Shown: positions 33,461-41,828 of the stretch, in pieces
Position numbering within the stretch: position 1 is the stretch's first letter
Layout of the letters: each line of letters begins with the position of its first letter
From: Streptomyces parvus
GTDB taxonomy: Bacteria; Actinomycetota; Actinomycetes; Streptomycetales; Streptomycetaceae
Assembly (NCBI RefSeq): GCF_014648875.1
Contig: NZ_BMRY01000016.1
Coordinates: 53,959 to 117,958 of the forward strand
Length of the DNA: 64,000 nt
Direction of reading: 5' to 3'
Notes under the pieces: generated by a model
The model's input: the letters and a program-made list of their open reading frames with translations, nothing else
Told to the model about the DNA's origin: nothing
Databases searched by the model: none
Translations under genes and position numbers: made by a program

Positions 33461-34651
33461 TTACGCCGTGATTTCCCCGTCGGGTCGATGGGACGCGCCG
33501 CCTCGCGCACCGCCCACGCGGGCCCGGTCGGCGGCCTCGGTGCCGTGCGTCCAGCCCGCCAGGTCGGAGACCCCGCGCAGCCGGGTGGTCGTGGTCCTCG
33601 GGAACATCCGCTCGGCGGTGTCGGCGACCGCGACGTCCCGGGCGGCGAGGACGGGAAGCAGCCCGCCGCCTGCTCCTGCCGTGCCGGTCCCGGTGTCCGC
33701 CTCCGCCGTGATCCGCTCGGCGTCGGCGGCCAGCCGGCGGCCGAGGCGCTGGGCGTACCCCATCCAGAACGCCTGCCGGAAGGTCTTGGTCCGCTTACGG
33801 CCTCCGGCGCGCTGTCCGGCCTCCGCCCGGGTCATCGCCGTCGTCCCCTGGACGAGCAGCGAGGTGAACAGCAGCTCGACCGCCTCCAGGTCCGCATCGA
33901 AGCCGACGACCGTGGAGAAGCCGAGGTCCTCGTTCCACACGGCCCGGCAGCGGTTCGCGGAGGCCACGGCGTCCAGCAGGACCGCCTTGGCGCTCTCGTA
34001 CGGGGGCTCCACCCCGATCCGGCAGGCCCCCGGGGTCTCGCGGCTCCGCGTCCGGGCGGCGAGGAGGGCCTCGTCGATGGTGTGCCGGGCCATCAGCTCC
34101 TGCGCCTTGGTGGTCAGCGCCTCGGCCTCCTCCGGGAAGCCGGTCGCCTCCGCCTTCGCCAGCAGCGCCCGGATCCGGGTGAGCATGCGGGGCTCGTCGG
34201 CGGCGGGCGGCCGGTGCAGCTGGTCGGTGGCGGCGCCGGGCGGCGGTCCCACGGGCTCGATGGCGGGCAGCCGCAGCAGCACCCGGTAGAGCTCCAGCAG
34301 ATCGGCGGCGTAGGAGAAGCGGTCGGGCCGGTTGCGGGGCACGGACTCCGGCAGCCCGGCGAGCTGCCGGGTCCACCCGGGCGGCAGCTCCGCGTACCGG
34401 GCGGTCTCGGCGGCGATCAGGGTCCCGGCCAGCGCCGCCCGCCGCTCGTCCAGCTCCCGGCGGACGAACCGGACCAGGTCGGCGGGGTGCCAGCCCCGCT
34501 CCCACGCCCGGCGCACGAACTCCTCACCGCGCCGGTGCGCCTCGTCGTCGGCGTCCGGGGCGGCGGCGAGCAGGGACGCACCGGTGTCCAGGGCGGCGTC
34601 GCCCTCCGCGTAGAGGGCCGCCGCGCACGCCCGGTCGATCACGGATTCCAT
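33461..34651 (-). CDS. DUF2786 domain protein
   Basis: 396 residues from ATG 34651; a longer frame exists but would overlap the promoter of the divergent gene. The DUF2786 helical motif is seen in MLTRIRALLAKAEATGFPEEAEALTTKAQELMARHTID, followed by a domain with NRCRAVWNEDLGFSTVVGFDADLEAVELLFTSL and a basic KRTKTFRQAFWMGYAQRL segment, the usual DUF7168-like companion. Function unknown; such proteins also occur in phages. C-terminal tail is Gly/Arg-rich. Divergent from the polymerase-like gene. Confidence 0.8.
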   Translation of the reverse strand: MESVIDRACAAALYAEGDAALDTGASLLAAAPDADDEAHRRGEEFVRRAWERGWHPADLVRFVRRELDERRAALAGTLIAAETARYAELPPGWTRQLAGLPESVPRNRPDRFSYAADLLELYRVLLRLPAIEPVGPPPGAATDQLHRPPAADEPRMLTRIRALLAKAEATGFPEEAEALTTKAQELMARHTIDEALLAARTRSRETPGACRIGVEPPYESAKAVLLDAVASANRCRAVWNEDLGFSTVVGFDADLEAVELLFTSLLVQGTTAMTRAEAGQRAGGRKRTKTFRQAFWMGYAQRLGRRLAADAERITAEADTGTGTAGAGGGLLPVLAARDVAVADTAERMFPRTTTTRLRGVSDLAGWTHGTEAADRARVGGARGGASHRPDGEITA

Positions 34652-34713
34652 CCCGCCAAGGGTAGGCGCGCGGCTCCCGGGCGTTGTCAGTGGCGGGTGC
34701 CAGACTCGCACCC

Positions 34714-36405
34714 ATGACCGAACGGTGGGCGGTGGCGGCCGCGGACGGGGGCGGGGCGCTGCTCGCGCCGCTCGCCGGCGACGGCACGCCCGCCGGTCCG
34801 GTCGTCGCCGAGCCCGACCTCGTCGAAGCGGTCCGCTCCCGCCCCGACGTGGTGCGCTGGGTGTGGCGGTCGACCGCCGCGGTCTACCCGCGGCTGCTCG
34901 CCGCCGGGGTCCGGGTCGAGCGGTGCTACGACATCGAGTGCGCCGAGCTGCTGCTCCTCGGCCACGCCGGGCGGCTGGGCGAGCCCCGGTCGGCCGCCGC
35001 CGCGCTGGCCCGCCTCGACAGCGGGCCGGTTCCGCCCGATCCGCCCGCCCGGTCCGCCGAACCGGGCGCGCAGTCCTCCCTCTTCGAACCGTCGTCGGGG
35101 ACCGGTGTGCCGTTCGAGGGGCTCCTGCGGGTCTACGCGGACCAGCTGCGCCGCCATGACGCGGCGGAGCACCCGGACCGGATGCGGCTGCTGACCGCGT
35201 CGGAGTCGGCGGGGATGCTCGTGGCCGCCGAGATGCACCGGGCCGGGCTGCCCTGGCGCGCCGACGTCCACCGGGAGCTGCTGAACGGGCTGCTGGGCGA
35301 GCGGTACGCGGGCGGCGGCGAGCCCCGCAGACTCGCCGAGCTGGCGGACGAGGTGTCGGCGGCGTTCGGCAGGAGAGTCCGCCCGGATCTGCCCGCCGAT
35401 GTGGTGAAGGCGTTCGCGCAGGCCGGGATCCGGGTGAAGTCGACCCGGCGGTGGGAGCTGGAGGAGCTGGACCATCCGGCGGTCGAGCCGCTGATCGCGT
35501 ACAAGAAGCTGTACCGGATCTGGACCGCGCACGGCTGGTCCTGGCTCCAGGACTGGGTGCGCGAGGGCCGCTTCCGCCCGGAGTACCAGCCGGGCGGTAC
35601 GGTCAGCGGCCGGTGGACGACCAACGGCGGCGGGGCGCTCCAGATCCCCAAGGTGATCCGGCAGGCCGTGGTCGCCGATCCGGGGTGGCGGCTCGTCGTC
35701 GCGGACGCCGACCAGATGGAGCCCCGGGTGCTGGCGGCGATCTCCCGCGACCGGGGGCTGATGGAGGTGGCCGGTCATGACGGCGACCTCTACGAGGCCC
35801 TGTCCGACCGGGCGTTCTCCGGCGACCGCGAGCACGCCAAGCTGGCGCTGCTCGGCGCGGTCTACGGCCAGACCTCCGGGGACGGACTGAAGAACCTGGC
35901 CGCGCTGCGCCGCCGCTTCCCGCTCGCCGTCGCCTATGTCGACGACGCGGCGCGTGCGGGCGAGGAGGGCCGCGTGGTGCGGACCTGGCTGGGCCGCACC
36001 AGCCCGCCGGTCGTCTCGGCGGGCCAGGACGAGGAGGCGGGCATCCCCCAGGAGGACCCGGAGGGCGCCGGTGACGCCGGAGGCCCCGCCGGGTCCGGGG
36101 GCGGCACGGCGCGGGCCCGGGGGCGCTTCACCCGTAACTTCGTGGTGCAGGGCAGCGCGGCCGACTGGGCGCTGCTCCTGCTGGCCGGGCTGCGCCGGTC
36201 CCTCTTCGAGCAGGGGCTGCGGGCGCAGCTGGTGTTCTTCCAGCACGACGAGGTGATCGTGCACTGCCCGGCCGAGGAGAGCGCCGCCGTCGCCGAGGCG
36301 ATCCGCGCGGCGGGCGAGCTCGCCGGGCGGACCGCTTTCGGCCGGACGCCGGTGCGGTTCCCCTTCACGGTGGCGGTGGTGGAGCGGTACGCGGACGCGA
36401 AGTGA
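34714..36405 (+). CDS. orphan family A DNA polymerase (bifunctional 3'-5' exonuclease/polymerase annotation)
   Basis: 563 residues from ATG 34714. The C-terminal 330 residues hold family A polymerase motifs: motif A VVADADQMEPRVLAAI with the metal Asp, motif B REHAKLALLGAVYGQT and motif C QHDEVIVH. There is no 5'-3' exonuclease domain, and the N-terminal 180 residues are only loosely like a 3'-5' exonuclease, with no clear DxE/YxxxD set visible. A Gly/Pro-rich insert (about residues 430-470) separates motif B from motif C. It is not the housekeeping PolA. Role in repair or replication unknown. Confidence 0.82.
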   Translation: MTERWAVAAADGGGALLAPLAGDGTPAGPVVAEPDLVEAVRSRPDVVRWVWRSTAAVYPRLLAAGVRVERCYDIECAELLLLGHAGRLGEPRSAAAALARLDSGPVPPDPPARSAEPGAQSSLFEPSSGTGVPFEGLLRVYADQLRRHDAAEHPDRMRLLTASESAGMLVAAEMHRAGLPWRADVHRELLNGLLGERYAGGGEPRRLAELADEVSAAFGRRVRPDLPADVVKAFAQAGIRVKSTRRWELEELDHPAVEPLIAYKKLYRIWTAHGWSWLQDWVREGRFRPEYQPGGTVSGRWTTNGGGALQIPKVIRQAVVADPGWRLVVADADQMEPRVLAAISRDRGLMEVAGHDGDLYEALSDRAFSGDREHAKLALLGAVYGQTSGDGLKNLAALRRRFPLAVAYVDDAARAGEEGRVVRTWLGRTSPPVVSAGQDEEAGIPQEDPEGAGDAGGPAGSGGGTARARGRFTRNFVVQGSAADWALLLLAGLRRSLFEQGLRAQLVFFQHDEVIVHCPAEESAAVAEAIRAAGELAGRTAFGRTPVRFPFTVAVVERYADAK

Positions 36406-36450
36406 CAGCCGGAAGAGTGCCCCGGGCCGCCGCGGACGGCGCCCCCCGGC

Positions 36451-37380
36451 CTACCGCTGCTGGAGCTTCGGCCACTCGGGGCTGAGGACGAGGGCGATGA
36501 GCTGGTCCATGGTGAGCGCGGGCGCCTTGCGGGTGGCGGGGCTCGACTGCTCGCCGGAGTTGAAGGCCGAGACGAGGACCCGCATGCCGTCCGGGCGCAT
36601 GCTGTCGGCCGTCCACATGACGACCCCCGATCCGCCCTTCTCGCCGGGCTTCTTCGAGGTGGCGAGCAGCGTGCCGTCGGGCAGGGTGGTGGCGTCGCCG
36701 TAGAGGTCACCGACGGAGTCCCGCATGTCCTGCTGCACATTGATCTGCACGAGGGACCGGCCCTTGCCGTCGTCGACGACGACCGAGGCGAACTCGTCCC
36801 CGCTGTCCGTCTCGTCCGTCACGGTCAGTCCCTCCGGCAGCAGCGCGCGGAAGGTGGGCATCAGCAGCGTGTAGTCGAGCGGCGGCGCCGGAACCCCGGC
36901 GTCGTGCGTTCCGCGCGAGGGGGAGCCCGGGTCCGGCGAGGGCTGACCGGTGCCCGCCCCCGCCTTGGGGGTGGCGGTGGCGGACCCCGTCGTCGGCGCG
37001 TCCGAAGGCGTGGGGGTGCCCTTCGCGGTCTCCTCGGGCTCGGCCGTCGGCGTGGGCGTGGCGGCGTCGGTGGGGGTCTCCGCCGTGGGCGTCGCCGTCT
37101 GCGCGACCGGGGCGCTGCTTGCGACGTTCACCCCGCCGCCGGAGGAGCCCAACTGGCCGGTGGCGAACGTGACTCCGCCGCCGACGAGGGCCAGGGTCAG
37201 CACGCTTCCGGCCACGGCGGCGACGCGGCGGCGGCGCACGGTGCGCCGCCCCTGTTCCAGCGCGCCGTCCACCAGGGTGGCCCGGCCGGACAGCTCGAAG
37301 GTCTCGCCGGCACGGCGCATTTCCGCACCGAGGCTGCCCTCGAACGGGTGATCGTCTTCGCTGGGCATTTCACTGGGCAT
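36451..37380 (-). CDS. membrane protein downstream of a SigE-family sigma factor, candidate anti-sigma factor
   Basis: 309 residues. A cytoplasmic N-terminus of about 50 residues (with a MPSEMPSE duplication at the start), a basic RRRR stop and one membrane segment (VAAVAGSVLTLALVGGGVTFATG), then a long Thr/Pro/Ala-rich stalk and a C-terminal extracytoplasmic domain of about 140 residues. It follows the sigma gene by 82 bp on the same strand. No classical zinc anti-sigma motif is present; the role is inferred from order only. Confidence 0.7.
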   Translation of the reverse strand: MPSEMPSEDDHPFEGSLGAEMRRAGETFELSGRATLVDGALEQGRRTVRRRRVAAVAGSVLTLALVGGGVTFATGQLGSSGGGVNVASSAPVAQTATPTAETPTDAATPTPTAEPEETAKGTPTPSDAPTTGSATATPKAGAGTGQPSPDPGSPSRGTHDAGVPAPPLDYTLLMPTFRALLPEGLTVTDETDSGDEFASVVVDDGKGRSLVQINVQQDMRDSVGDLYGDATTLPDGTLLATSKKPGEKGGSGVVMWTADSMRPDGMRVLVSAFNSGEQSSPATRKAPALTMDQLIALVLSPEWPKLQQR

Positions 37381-37462
37381 GGGGAACCACCACTTCTCGT
37401 ACAGATATCGGATTGCTCGACAGTTCTGGGGCCGCAGGGGCCGAGGGGAGGGCGCGCGTGTG

Positions 37463-37972
37463 TCAGCGGGCGGCGAACTCCGCGATGCTGCAGCCCAGTT
37501 GCTCCCGCAGCCGCCCGAGCACCCGCACGCAGCGGGTCCGCACGGCGGCCGGGCTGACCCGGAGGGCGGCGGCGGTCTCCTCGATGCTGCGGTCCTCCCA
37601 GTACCGCAGGACGACGACCGCGCGGTCCTTGGGCGCCAGTTGGGACAGGGCCCGCATCAGCGTCAACCGCAGCGCCGGGTCGTCGCGGTCGGCCGAAGCG
37701 CCCTCGGGCAGTTCGGCCAGCGGGCGTTCGCTCGCGGAGCGGCGCCGCCGATGGGTGAGGAAGGTCCTCACCAGCACGGTCTGCGCGTACGCCGCCGGGT
37801 TGTCGATCCGGCGGGCGCGGCCCCACGTCACGTACATCCGGCTCAGCGTCTCCTGCACCAGATCCTCGGCGAGATGCACATCGCCGCTGGTCAACAGGCA
37901 GGCCGAGCGGAACAGATGACCGGCCCGGCCGGCCGCGAACACTCTGAACTCGTCGGTACGCGCAGCCTTCAT
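37463..37972 (-). CDS. RNA polymerase sigma factor, SigE (ECF) family
   Basis: 169 residues. Sigma region 2 (HLFRSACLLTSGDVHLAEDLVQETLSRMYVTW) and region 4 (ALSQLAPKDRAVVVLRYWEDRSIEETAAALRVSPAAVRTRCVRVLGRLRE) are complete and give the length of the actinobacterial SigE-family ECF sigmas. GGGGGAGAAC precedes ATG 37972. The downstream single-pass membrane protein is its likely partner. Target promoters unknown. Confidence 0.93.
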   Translation of the reverse strand: MKAARTDEFRVFAAGRAGHLFRSACLLTSGDVHLAEDLVQETLSRMYVTWGRARRIDNPAAYAQTVLVRTFLTHRRRRSASERPLAELPEGASADRDDPALRLTLMRALSQLAPKDRAVVVLRYWEDRSIEETAAALRVSPAAVRTRCVRVLGRLREQLGCSIAEFAAR

Positions 37973-38081
37973 GTTCTCCCCCGTCAGTCCACGTTCCGCC
38001 CTTCCTCCTCTACGACGCGACGGGGCCGGGCGAATGTTTCAGGCGCTCCGCGGAGACTTTTTCCCGGCCCCACGCGCAGAA

Positions 38082-38119
38082 GCGCCCCGTTCACGCGCCG
38101 GACGGCGTGAACGGGGCGC
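38082..38119 (-). terminator. terminator of the dioxygenase gene
   Basis: GCGCCCCGTTCACGC (38082-38096) and its exact complement (38105-38119) make a 15-bp stem with an 8-base loop, 30 bases after the dioxygenase stop. Confidence 0.8.
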
Positions 38120-38149
38120 GGGCGGTGGTGCGCTCGCTGTCTCTGTCGT

Positions 38150-39022
38150 CTACCCGCGTTCCCACAACGCGGGGACGTGCGGCGGCTCCCAGCCGGAGAC
38201 GGCCTGGTGCGCCTGCAGACAGCGGTAGGCGACCCCGCCGTAGGTCACGCGGTCGCCCGCGCGGTAGGAGGTGCCGGCGGCCCAGCTGGTCCCCGGCTCG
38301 GTGGGTGGGTCGGTGGGCGGATCGGTCGGACCGGGCGTCTGGGCGACGTCCAGGACGAAGTCGAAGGTGCCCTGGCGCCCGTTGCCCACGTTGCGGACGT
38401 TCATCAGCAGCCGGGGGTTGAACAGGGCGTCGGTGTTGTTGCGCGGCTCGTTCGGGAAGTACAGCTGGGTGGTGAGGATGCGGCCGCCGGGCGCCTGCGC
38501 CTTCACGTGGATGTGGCGCGTCCGGCCCGGGTAGAGGCCCGGCACGATCGTGGTGAGGCTGAACGAGCCGTCCGCACCGGTGAACTGGTGCCCCCGGAAG
38601 TCGAACCGGACCATGTCGTAGGCCCCGTTCGTGTCCGCCTGCCAGAAGTCGAGCAGGGCCCCGGAGACGGGCCGGCAGGCCCGGCCGAAGACGTAGCCGC
38701 TCACGGTGAGCGGTACGCCGGGGGTGCCCGCGGTCACCAGGCTGGTGCGGCGGGGCGAGTTGGGCTTGAAGTACGGGCCCTCCATCTGCGGCGGCGTCGT
38801 GTCGTCGCCGTCGTCGCACTCCGGGGTGAGGGCCAGGGGCCCGTCCCCGGTGGCGGCGGCGTCCCGGGCGAGCGCGACGCCGCCTCCGGCGAGCAGGGGC
38901 GCGGCGCTCGCGACGAGCGCGGCCTTCAGGAGACCTTTGCGGCTGATCCGCCGCCGGTCCCCCGACGCCTCGTCGGACGCGTTCGGCTCGTGGGGGGTTG
39001 CGTTGTCCATTTGTGGGGTCAT
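38150..39022 (-). CDS. secreted intradiol ring-cleavage dioxygenase fused to a CBM5/12 module
   Basis: 290 residues. A twin-arginine type signal (DRRRISRKGLLKAAL plus hydrophobic stretch to about residue 52) suggests export of a folded metalloenzyme. The catalytic domain (about 65-228) has the non-heme Fe(III) ligands of intradiol enzymes: Y135 (NGAYD), Y164 (GLYPGR), H170 and H172 (RHIHVK). A TDPPTDPP linker leads to a CBM5/12 carbohydrate-binding module (about 246-290, two Trp, GDRVTYGGVAYRCLQ). The same fusion in Streptomyces sp. SirexAA-E binds and acts on lignin-derived aromatics. GAGGAAAACGTC precedes ATG 39022. Confidence 0.92.
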   Translation of the reverse strand: MTPQMDNATPHEPNASDEASGDRRRISRKGLLKAALVASAAPLLAGGGVALARDAAATGDGPLALTPECDDGDDTTPPQMEGPYFKPNSPRRTSLVTAGTPGVPLTVSGYVFGRACRPVSGALLDFWQADTNGAYDMVRFDFRGHQFTGADGSFSLTTIVPGLYPGRTRHIHVKAQAPGGRILTTQLYFPNEPRNNTDALFNPRLLMNVRNVGNGRQGTFDFVLDVAQTPGPTDPPTDPPTEPGTSWAAGTSYRAGDRVTYGGVAYRCLQAHQAVSGWEPPHVPALWERG

Positions 39023-39105
39023 GACGTTTTCCTCGGAGTCCTCGGGGGGCCTCGGCGCGGGGAGGCGGGAGGCGGGGAGGTTCAGGAGGTGCTGTTACGG
39101 GGGTG

Positions 39106-39150
39106 CCGGGCCGGGTCCGGGGCGGCCGGGTCGCGCCGGACCGGGCCCGG
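39106..39150 (-). terminator. terminator of the S1 protease gene
   Basis: 15-base arms 39106-39120 and 39136-39150 pair with one mismatch around a 15-base loop, just after the protease stop at 39156 on the minus strand. Confidence 0.65.
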
Positions 39151-39155
39151 GGCGG

Positions 39156-40535
39156 TCAGATCCGCTGCCAGAGTGCCGGGACGGCCGCGGGGGTCCAGCC
39201 GGGCTGGGCCGTGTGGGCCTGGAGGCAGCGGTAGGTCGCTCCGCCGTACGTCACCGTGGCTCCGGCGGCGTACGCGGTGCCGGCCGCCCAGGTGCCGCCC
39301 GGCGGGTCGGTCGGCGGGTCGGTCGGCGGCGTGGTGGGCGGGTCGGTGGGCGTACCGCTGGTGACCAGGGTCAGCCCGTACGCCTGGAGCAGCGGGTTGA
39401 GCGGCTGGAAGTACGTCGTACCGCCCGACGAGCAGTTGCCCGAGCCGCCGGAGGTGACGCCCTGCGCCTGGTTGCCGGAGATGTACGAGCCGCCGGAGTC
39501 GCCGGGCTCGGCGCAGACGCTGGTGCGGGTCACGCCGGAGATGGTGCCCTCCGGGTAGGTGACGCTGGTGTTGAGCTGCTGGATGGTGCCGCAGTGCCAG
39601 CCGGTGGTGGAGCCGGAGCGGCAGACCGAGGCGCCGACGACGGCGGCGGTGGAGCCGGCGACGGTGACGTCGCCCCGCCCGTAGCCGTTGACCGTCGGGC
39701 GCGGGGTCCAGTTGGCGTTGGTGGCGACCCAGGCGTAGTCGCGGCCGGGGAAGGTGGAGCCCTGGAAGGTGCCCTGGGCCTGCTGGTTGAAGCCGTTGGT
39801 GGTGGTGCCGACCCGGCCGCAGTGACCGGCGGTGGCGAAGCCGTTCTGGGTGCCGCGCTTGACGGAGAAGCCGATGGAACAGCGGCCGGAGCCGTTCATG
39901 TAGTACGCGTCGCCGCCCCGCAGGTCGGCGAAGGTGCGGGGCTTCTCGGCGGAGCGGGCGACGGTGACGAGGGCGCTGTCGACCCCGGCCGCCTTGAGGA
40001 ACGCCGTTCCGGCGGCGGTGCTCGCCGCGTTCACGACGACCCGGTTGGCCTCGACGTCGACGTACCAGACGGGCACGTCCTTCGGGGCCTTGCGCAGCGC
40101 GACCCTGTCGAGGGCCTCCTTGACCCCTTCGAGCCGGTCCAGGCTGTGGCCGACGACTTCGGCCTTCGCCCCGGCCTCGGTGATCCGGGCGGTCTGGGAG
40201 GCGTCGGTGGTGGCGACGGTCAGGGCCGCCTTCGCACCGCTGACCCGGGCTCCGGCGTAGCTGGCGCCGAGGGACTTCTCCAGCCCTGCGGCGACGGCGG
40301 CGGCGCGGTACTCGTTGGCTATCCGGCTCCGGGCGTCGTCCGCGTCCAGACCGAGATCGCGCTCCATGGCGGCCAGCAGCCCGGGCGACAGGCTGTCGGC
40401 GGAGACCGGCGGGGCGGTGGTGCCCGCGGGGCCGGCGGATGCCACGCCGGTCAGCCCGGCGAGGGCGAGCGCACCCACGGCCACCGTGGCGGTGCCGGCG
40501 ACGAGGGCGCGTCTGCGGAGCGTGGTTCTCTCCAC
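39156..40535 (-). CDS. secreted S1 (streptogrisin-type) serine protease with C-terminal CBM5/12 module
   Basis: 459 residues. Signal peptide to about residue 34, an alpha-lytic protease-type pro-region (about 45-200) that aids folding and is cut off, and a chymotrypsin-fold domain (about 203-390) with the triad H238 (TAGHC), D266 (GRDYAWV) and S347 (GDSGGS) and paired Cys. A TDPPTTPPTDPPTDPP linker joins a CBM5/12 module (415-459). The architecture matches streptogrisin C, which binds chitin. GTG 40535 has AAGGAG 6 bases upstream. The module is closely similar to that of the next gene. Confidence 0.94.
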   Translation of the reverse strand: MERTTLRRRALVAGTATVAVGALALAGLTGVASAGPAGTTAPPVSADSLSPGLLAAMERDLGLDADDARSRIANEYRAAAVAAGLEKSLGASYAGARVSGAKAALTVATTDASQTARITEAGAKAEVVGHSLDRLEGVKEALDRVALRKAPKDVPVWYVDVEANRVVVNAASTAAGTAFLKAAGVDSALVTVARSAEKPRTFADLRGGDAYYMNGSGRCSIGFSVKRGTQNGFATAGHCGRVGTTTNGFNQQAQGTFQGSTFPGRDYAWVATNANWTPRPTVNGYGRGDVTVAGSTAAVVGASVCRSGSTTGWHCGTIQQLNTSVTYPEGTISGVTRTSVCAEPGDSGGSYISGNQAQGVTSGGSGNCSSGGTTYFQPLNPLLQAYGLTLVTSGTPTDPPTTPPTDPPTDPPGGTWAAGTAYAAGATVTYGGATYRCLQAHTAQPGWTPAAVPALWQRI

Positions 40536-40737
40536 GTGACTCTCCTTGGTTCAAGGGGGGTCCGGATCCGGCGGGGTTGGTCCGGACCAGGGAATTGCCG
40601 AAACCGTAGCGGCGGTGGCGCCCGGCACAGGAGATCCCGTTCACCCCCTCCCTCCGCGTTATGGGGCCGGCCGCCCCCGTGAGACGGGGAGGAGAGCCGT
40701 CTCCCCTTCGGCGGGGCGCCCGGGTAGGTTCGCCCTC

Positions 40738-41430
40738 ATGCACACAGGGCAACTTCTGGGCTCGGGACGCACCGCCGACGTGTACGCGCTCGACGGCCCC
40801 TGGGTCCTCCGCCGCTACCGGGACCGCACCGACGTCACGGAGGAGCTGGCCGTGATGAGTTACGTCGGCGCCTTCGGCTTCCCGGTGCCGCGCATCGGTC
40901 CGCCCGCCGAGGAGGCCCGCCCCACGGACCTGGTGCTCCAGCGGCTGACCGGCCCGACGCTGGCCGAGGCCCTGCTCGCGGGGCGGCTGGGGGCGGCCGA
41001 GGCGGGGGCCCTGCTCGCCCGCCTGCTGCGGGAGTTGCACGCGATACCGCCCCGGGTCTCGACGAATCCGGAAGACTGCGTGCTCCATCTGGACCTGCAT
41101 CCGGAGAACGTGATGCTGACGGCCGAGGGGGCGGTGGTGATCGACTGGTCCAGCGCGGCGGAGGGCCCGCCCGGCCTCGACCGGGCGATGTCGGCGCTGA
41201 CCCTGGCCCGGATCGCGCTGGACCCGGCGTTCCCGGCCGGTGCCGACGTACGGCCGCTGCTGGCGGCGCTCCTGGCCGAACTCGCCGACGACGGGGGCGC
41301 GTCGGCCGCCGATCTGGCGCTGGCCCGGACCCGCCAGCAGGAGAACCCGTATCTGACGGAGGCCGAACGGGGCTGCCTGGACGGGGCGGTGGACCTGGTG
41401 CTGGACCATTCCAGCCCCTCCGGCGATTGA
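40738..41430 (+). CDS. aminoglycoside phosphotransferase (APH)-fold kinase-like protein
   Basis: 230 residues from ATG 40738. An ATP-site start GQLLGSGRTADVYAL, the catalytic loop HLDLHPENVML (Brenner motif HxDxxxxN) and the metal-binding IDWSS are in order. It is short for an aminoglycoside kinase and lacks other resistance signatures, so the substrate may be a sugar, choline-like compound or protein; resistance should not be assumed. The frame is open upstream, but the ATG fits the domain start. Stand-alone gene divergent from the protease. Confidence 0.8.
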   Translation: MHTGQLLGSGRTADVYALDGPWVLRRYRDRTDVTEELAVMSYVGAFGFPVPRIGPPAEEARPTDLVLQRLTGPTLAEALLAGRLGAAEAGALLARLLRELHAIPPRVSTNPEDCVLHLDLHPENVMLTAEGAVVIDWSSAAEGPPGLDRAMSALTLARIALDPAFPAGADVRPLLAALLAELADDGGASAADLALARTRQQENPYLTEAERGCLDGAVDLVLDHSSPSGD

Positions 41431-41469
41431 GGAGCGGGAGTCCGGGGGCGGAGCCCCCGAGGGGAAGCC

Positions 41470-41784
41470 TCAGCGCCGCCCGCGCCGCGCGTCCCGCACC
41501 CGCCGCAGCCGGTTCACCGTGACGGCGTCCTCCCGCAGCGCCCGCTCGTCCTCGATCAGCGCGTTCAGCAGCTGGTAGTAGCGGACCGGCGAGATCCCGA
41601 GCTCCTCGCGGATCGCCCGCTCCTTCGCCCCGGGCCCCGGCCAGGGCCGCCGCTCCAGGGCGAGCAGGGCCCGGTCCCGTACGGACAGTTCGTCCGCCCC
41701 GGGCGCGGGCGCGGCCGGGGCGTCGTCGTGATCGTGGTCGGGGGCGGCCGGGGCGTCGTCGTGATCGTGGTCGGGGGCGGTCAT
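41470..41784 (-). CDS. DUF3263 protein with a duplicated His/Asp-rich segment
   Basis: 104 residues. The C-terminal 65 residues match DUF3263 (LSVRDRALLALERRPWPGPGAKERAIREELGISPVRYYQLLNALI), which looks like a helix-turn-helix DNA-binding domain. The first 30 residues hold the 11-residue unit DHDHDDAPAAP twice, encoded by a perfect 33-bp tandem repeat (41711-41776). Short tail RRGRR. Function unknown. It lies 44 bp downstream of the sugar-binding protein gene on the same strand and may be co-transcribed. Confidence 0.85.
   Translation of the reverse strand: MTAPDHDHDDAPAAPDHDHDDAPAAPAPGADELSVRDRALLALERRPWPGPGAKERAIREELGISPVRYYQLLNALIEDERALREDAVTVNRLRRVRDARRGRR
41711..41776 (-). repeat. perfect 33-bp tandem duplication inside the DUF3263 gene
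   Basis: 41711-41743 and 41744-41776 are identical and in frame, doubling the DHDHDDAPAAP segment. Confidence 0.9.
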
Positions 41785-41828
41785 ATCAGCCAACCTAATA
41801 CCCGCCCCCGACACTCGCGCCGAAGCCG

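Noticed and set aside
31458..34289. Plus-strand frame of 943 codons across the FUSC and DUF2786 genes
   Set aside because: The minus-strand genes show membrane segments and family motifs; the plus frame is Gly/Arg/His-rich noise.
40738..41430. Aminoglycoside resistance gene
   Set aside because: Only the general kinase fold motifs match; length and lack of specific signatures do not support a drug substrate.
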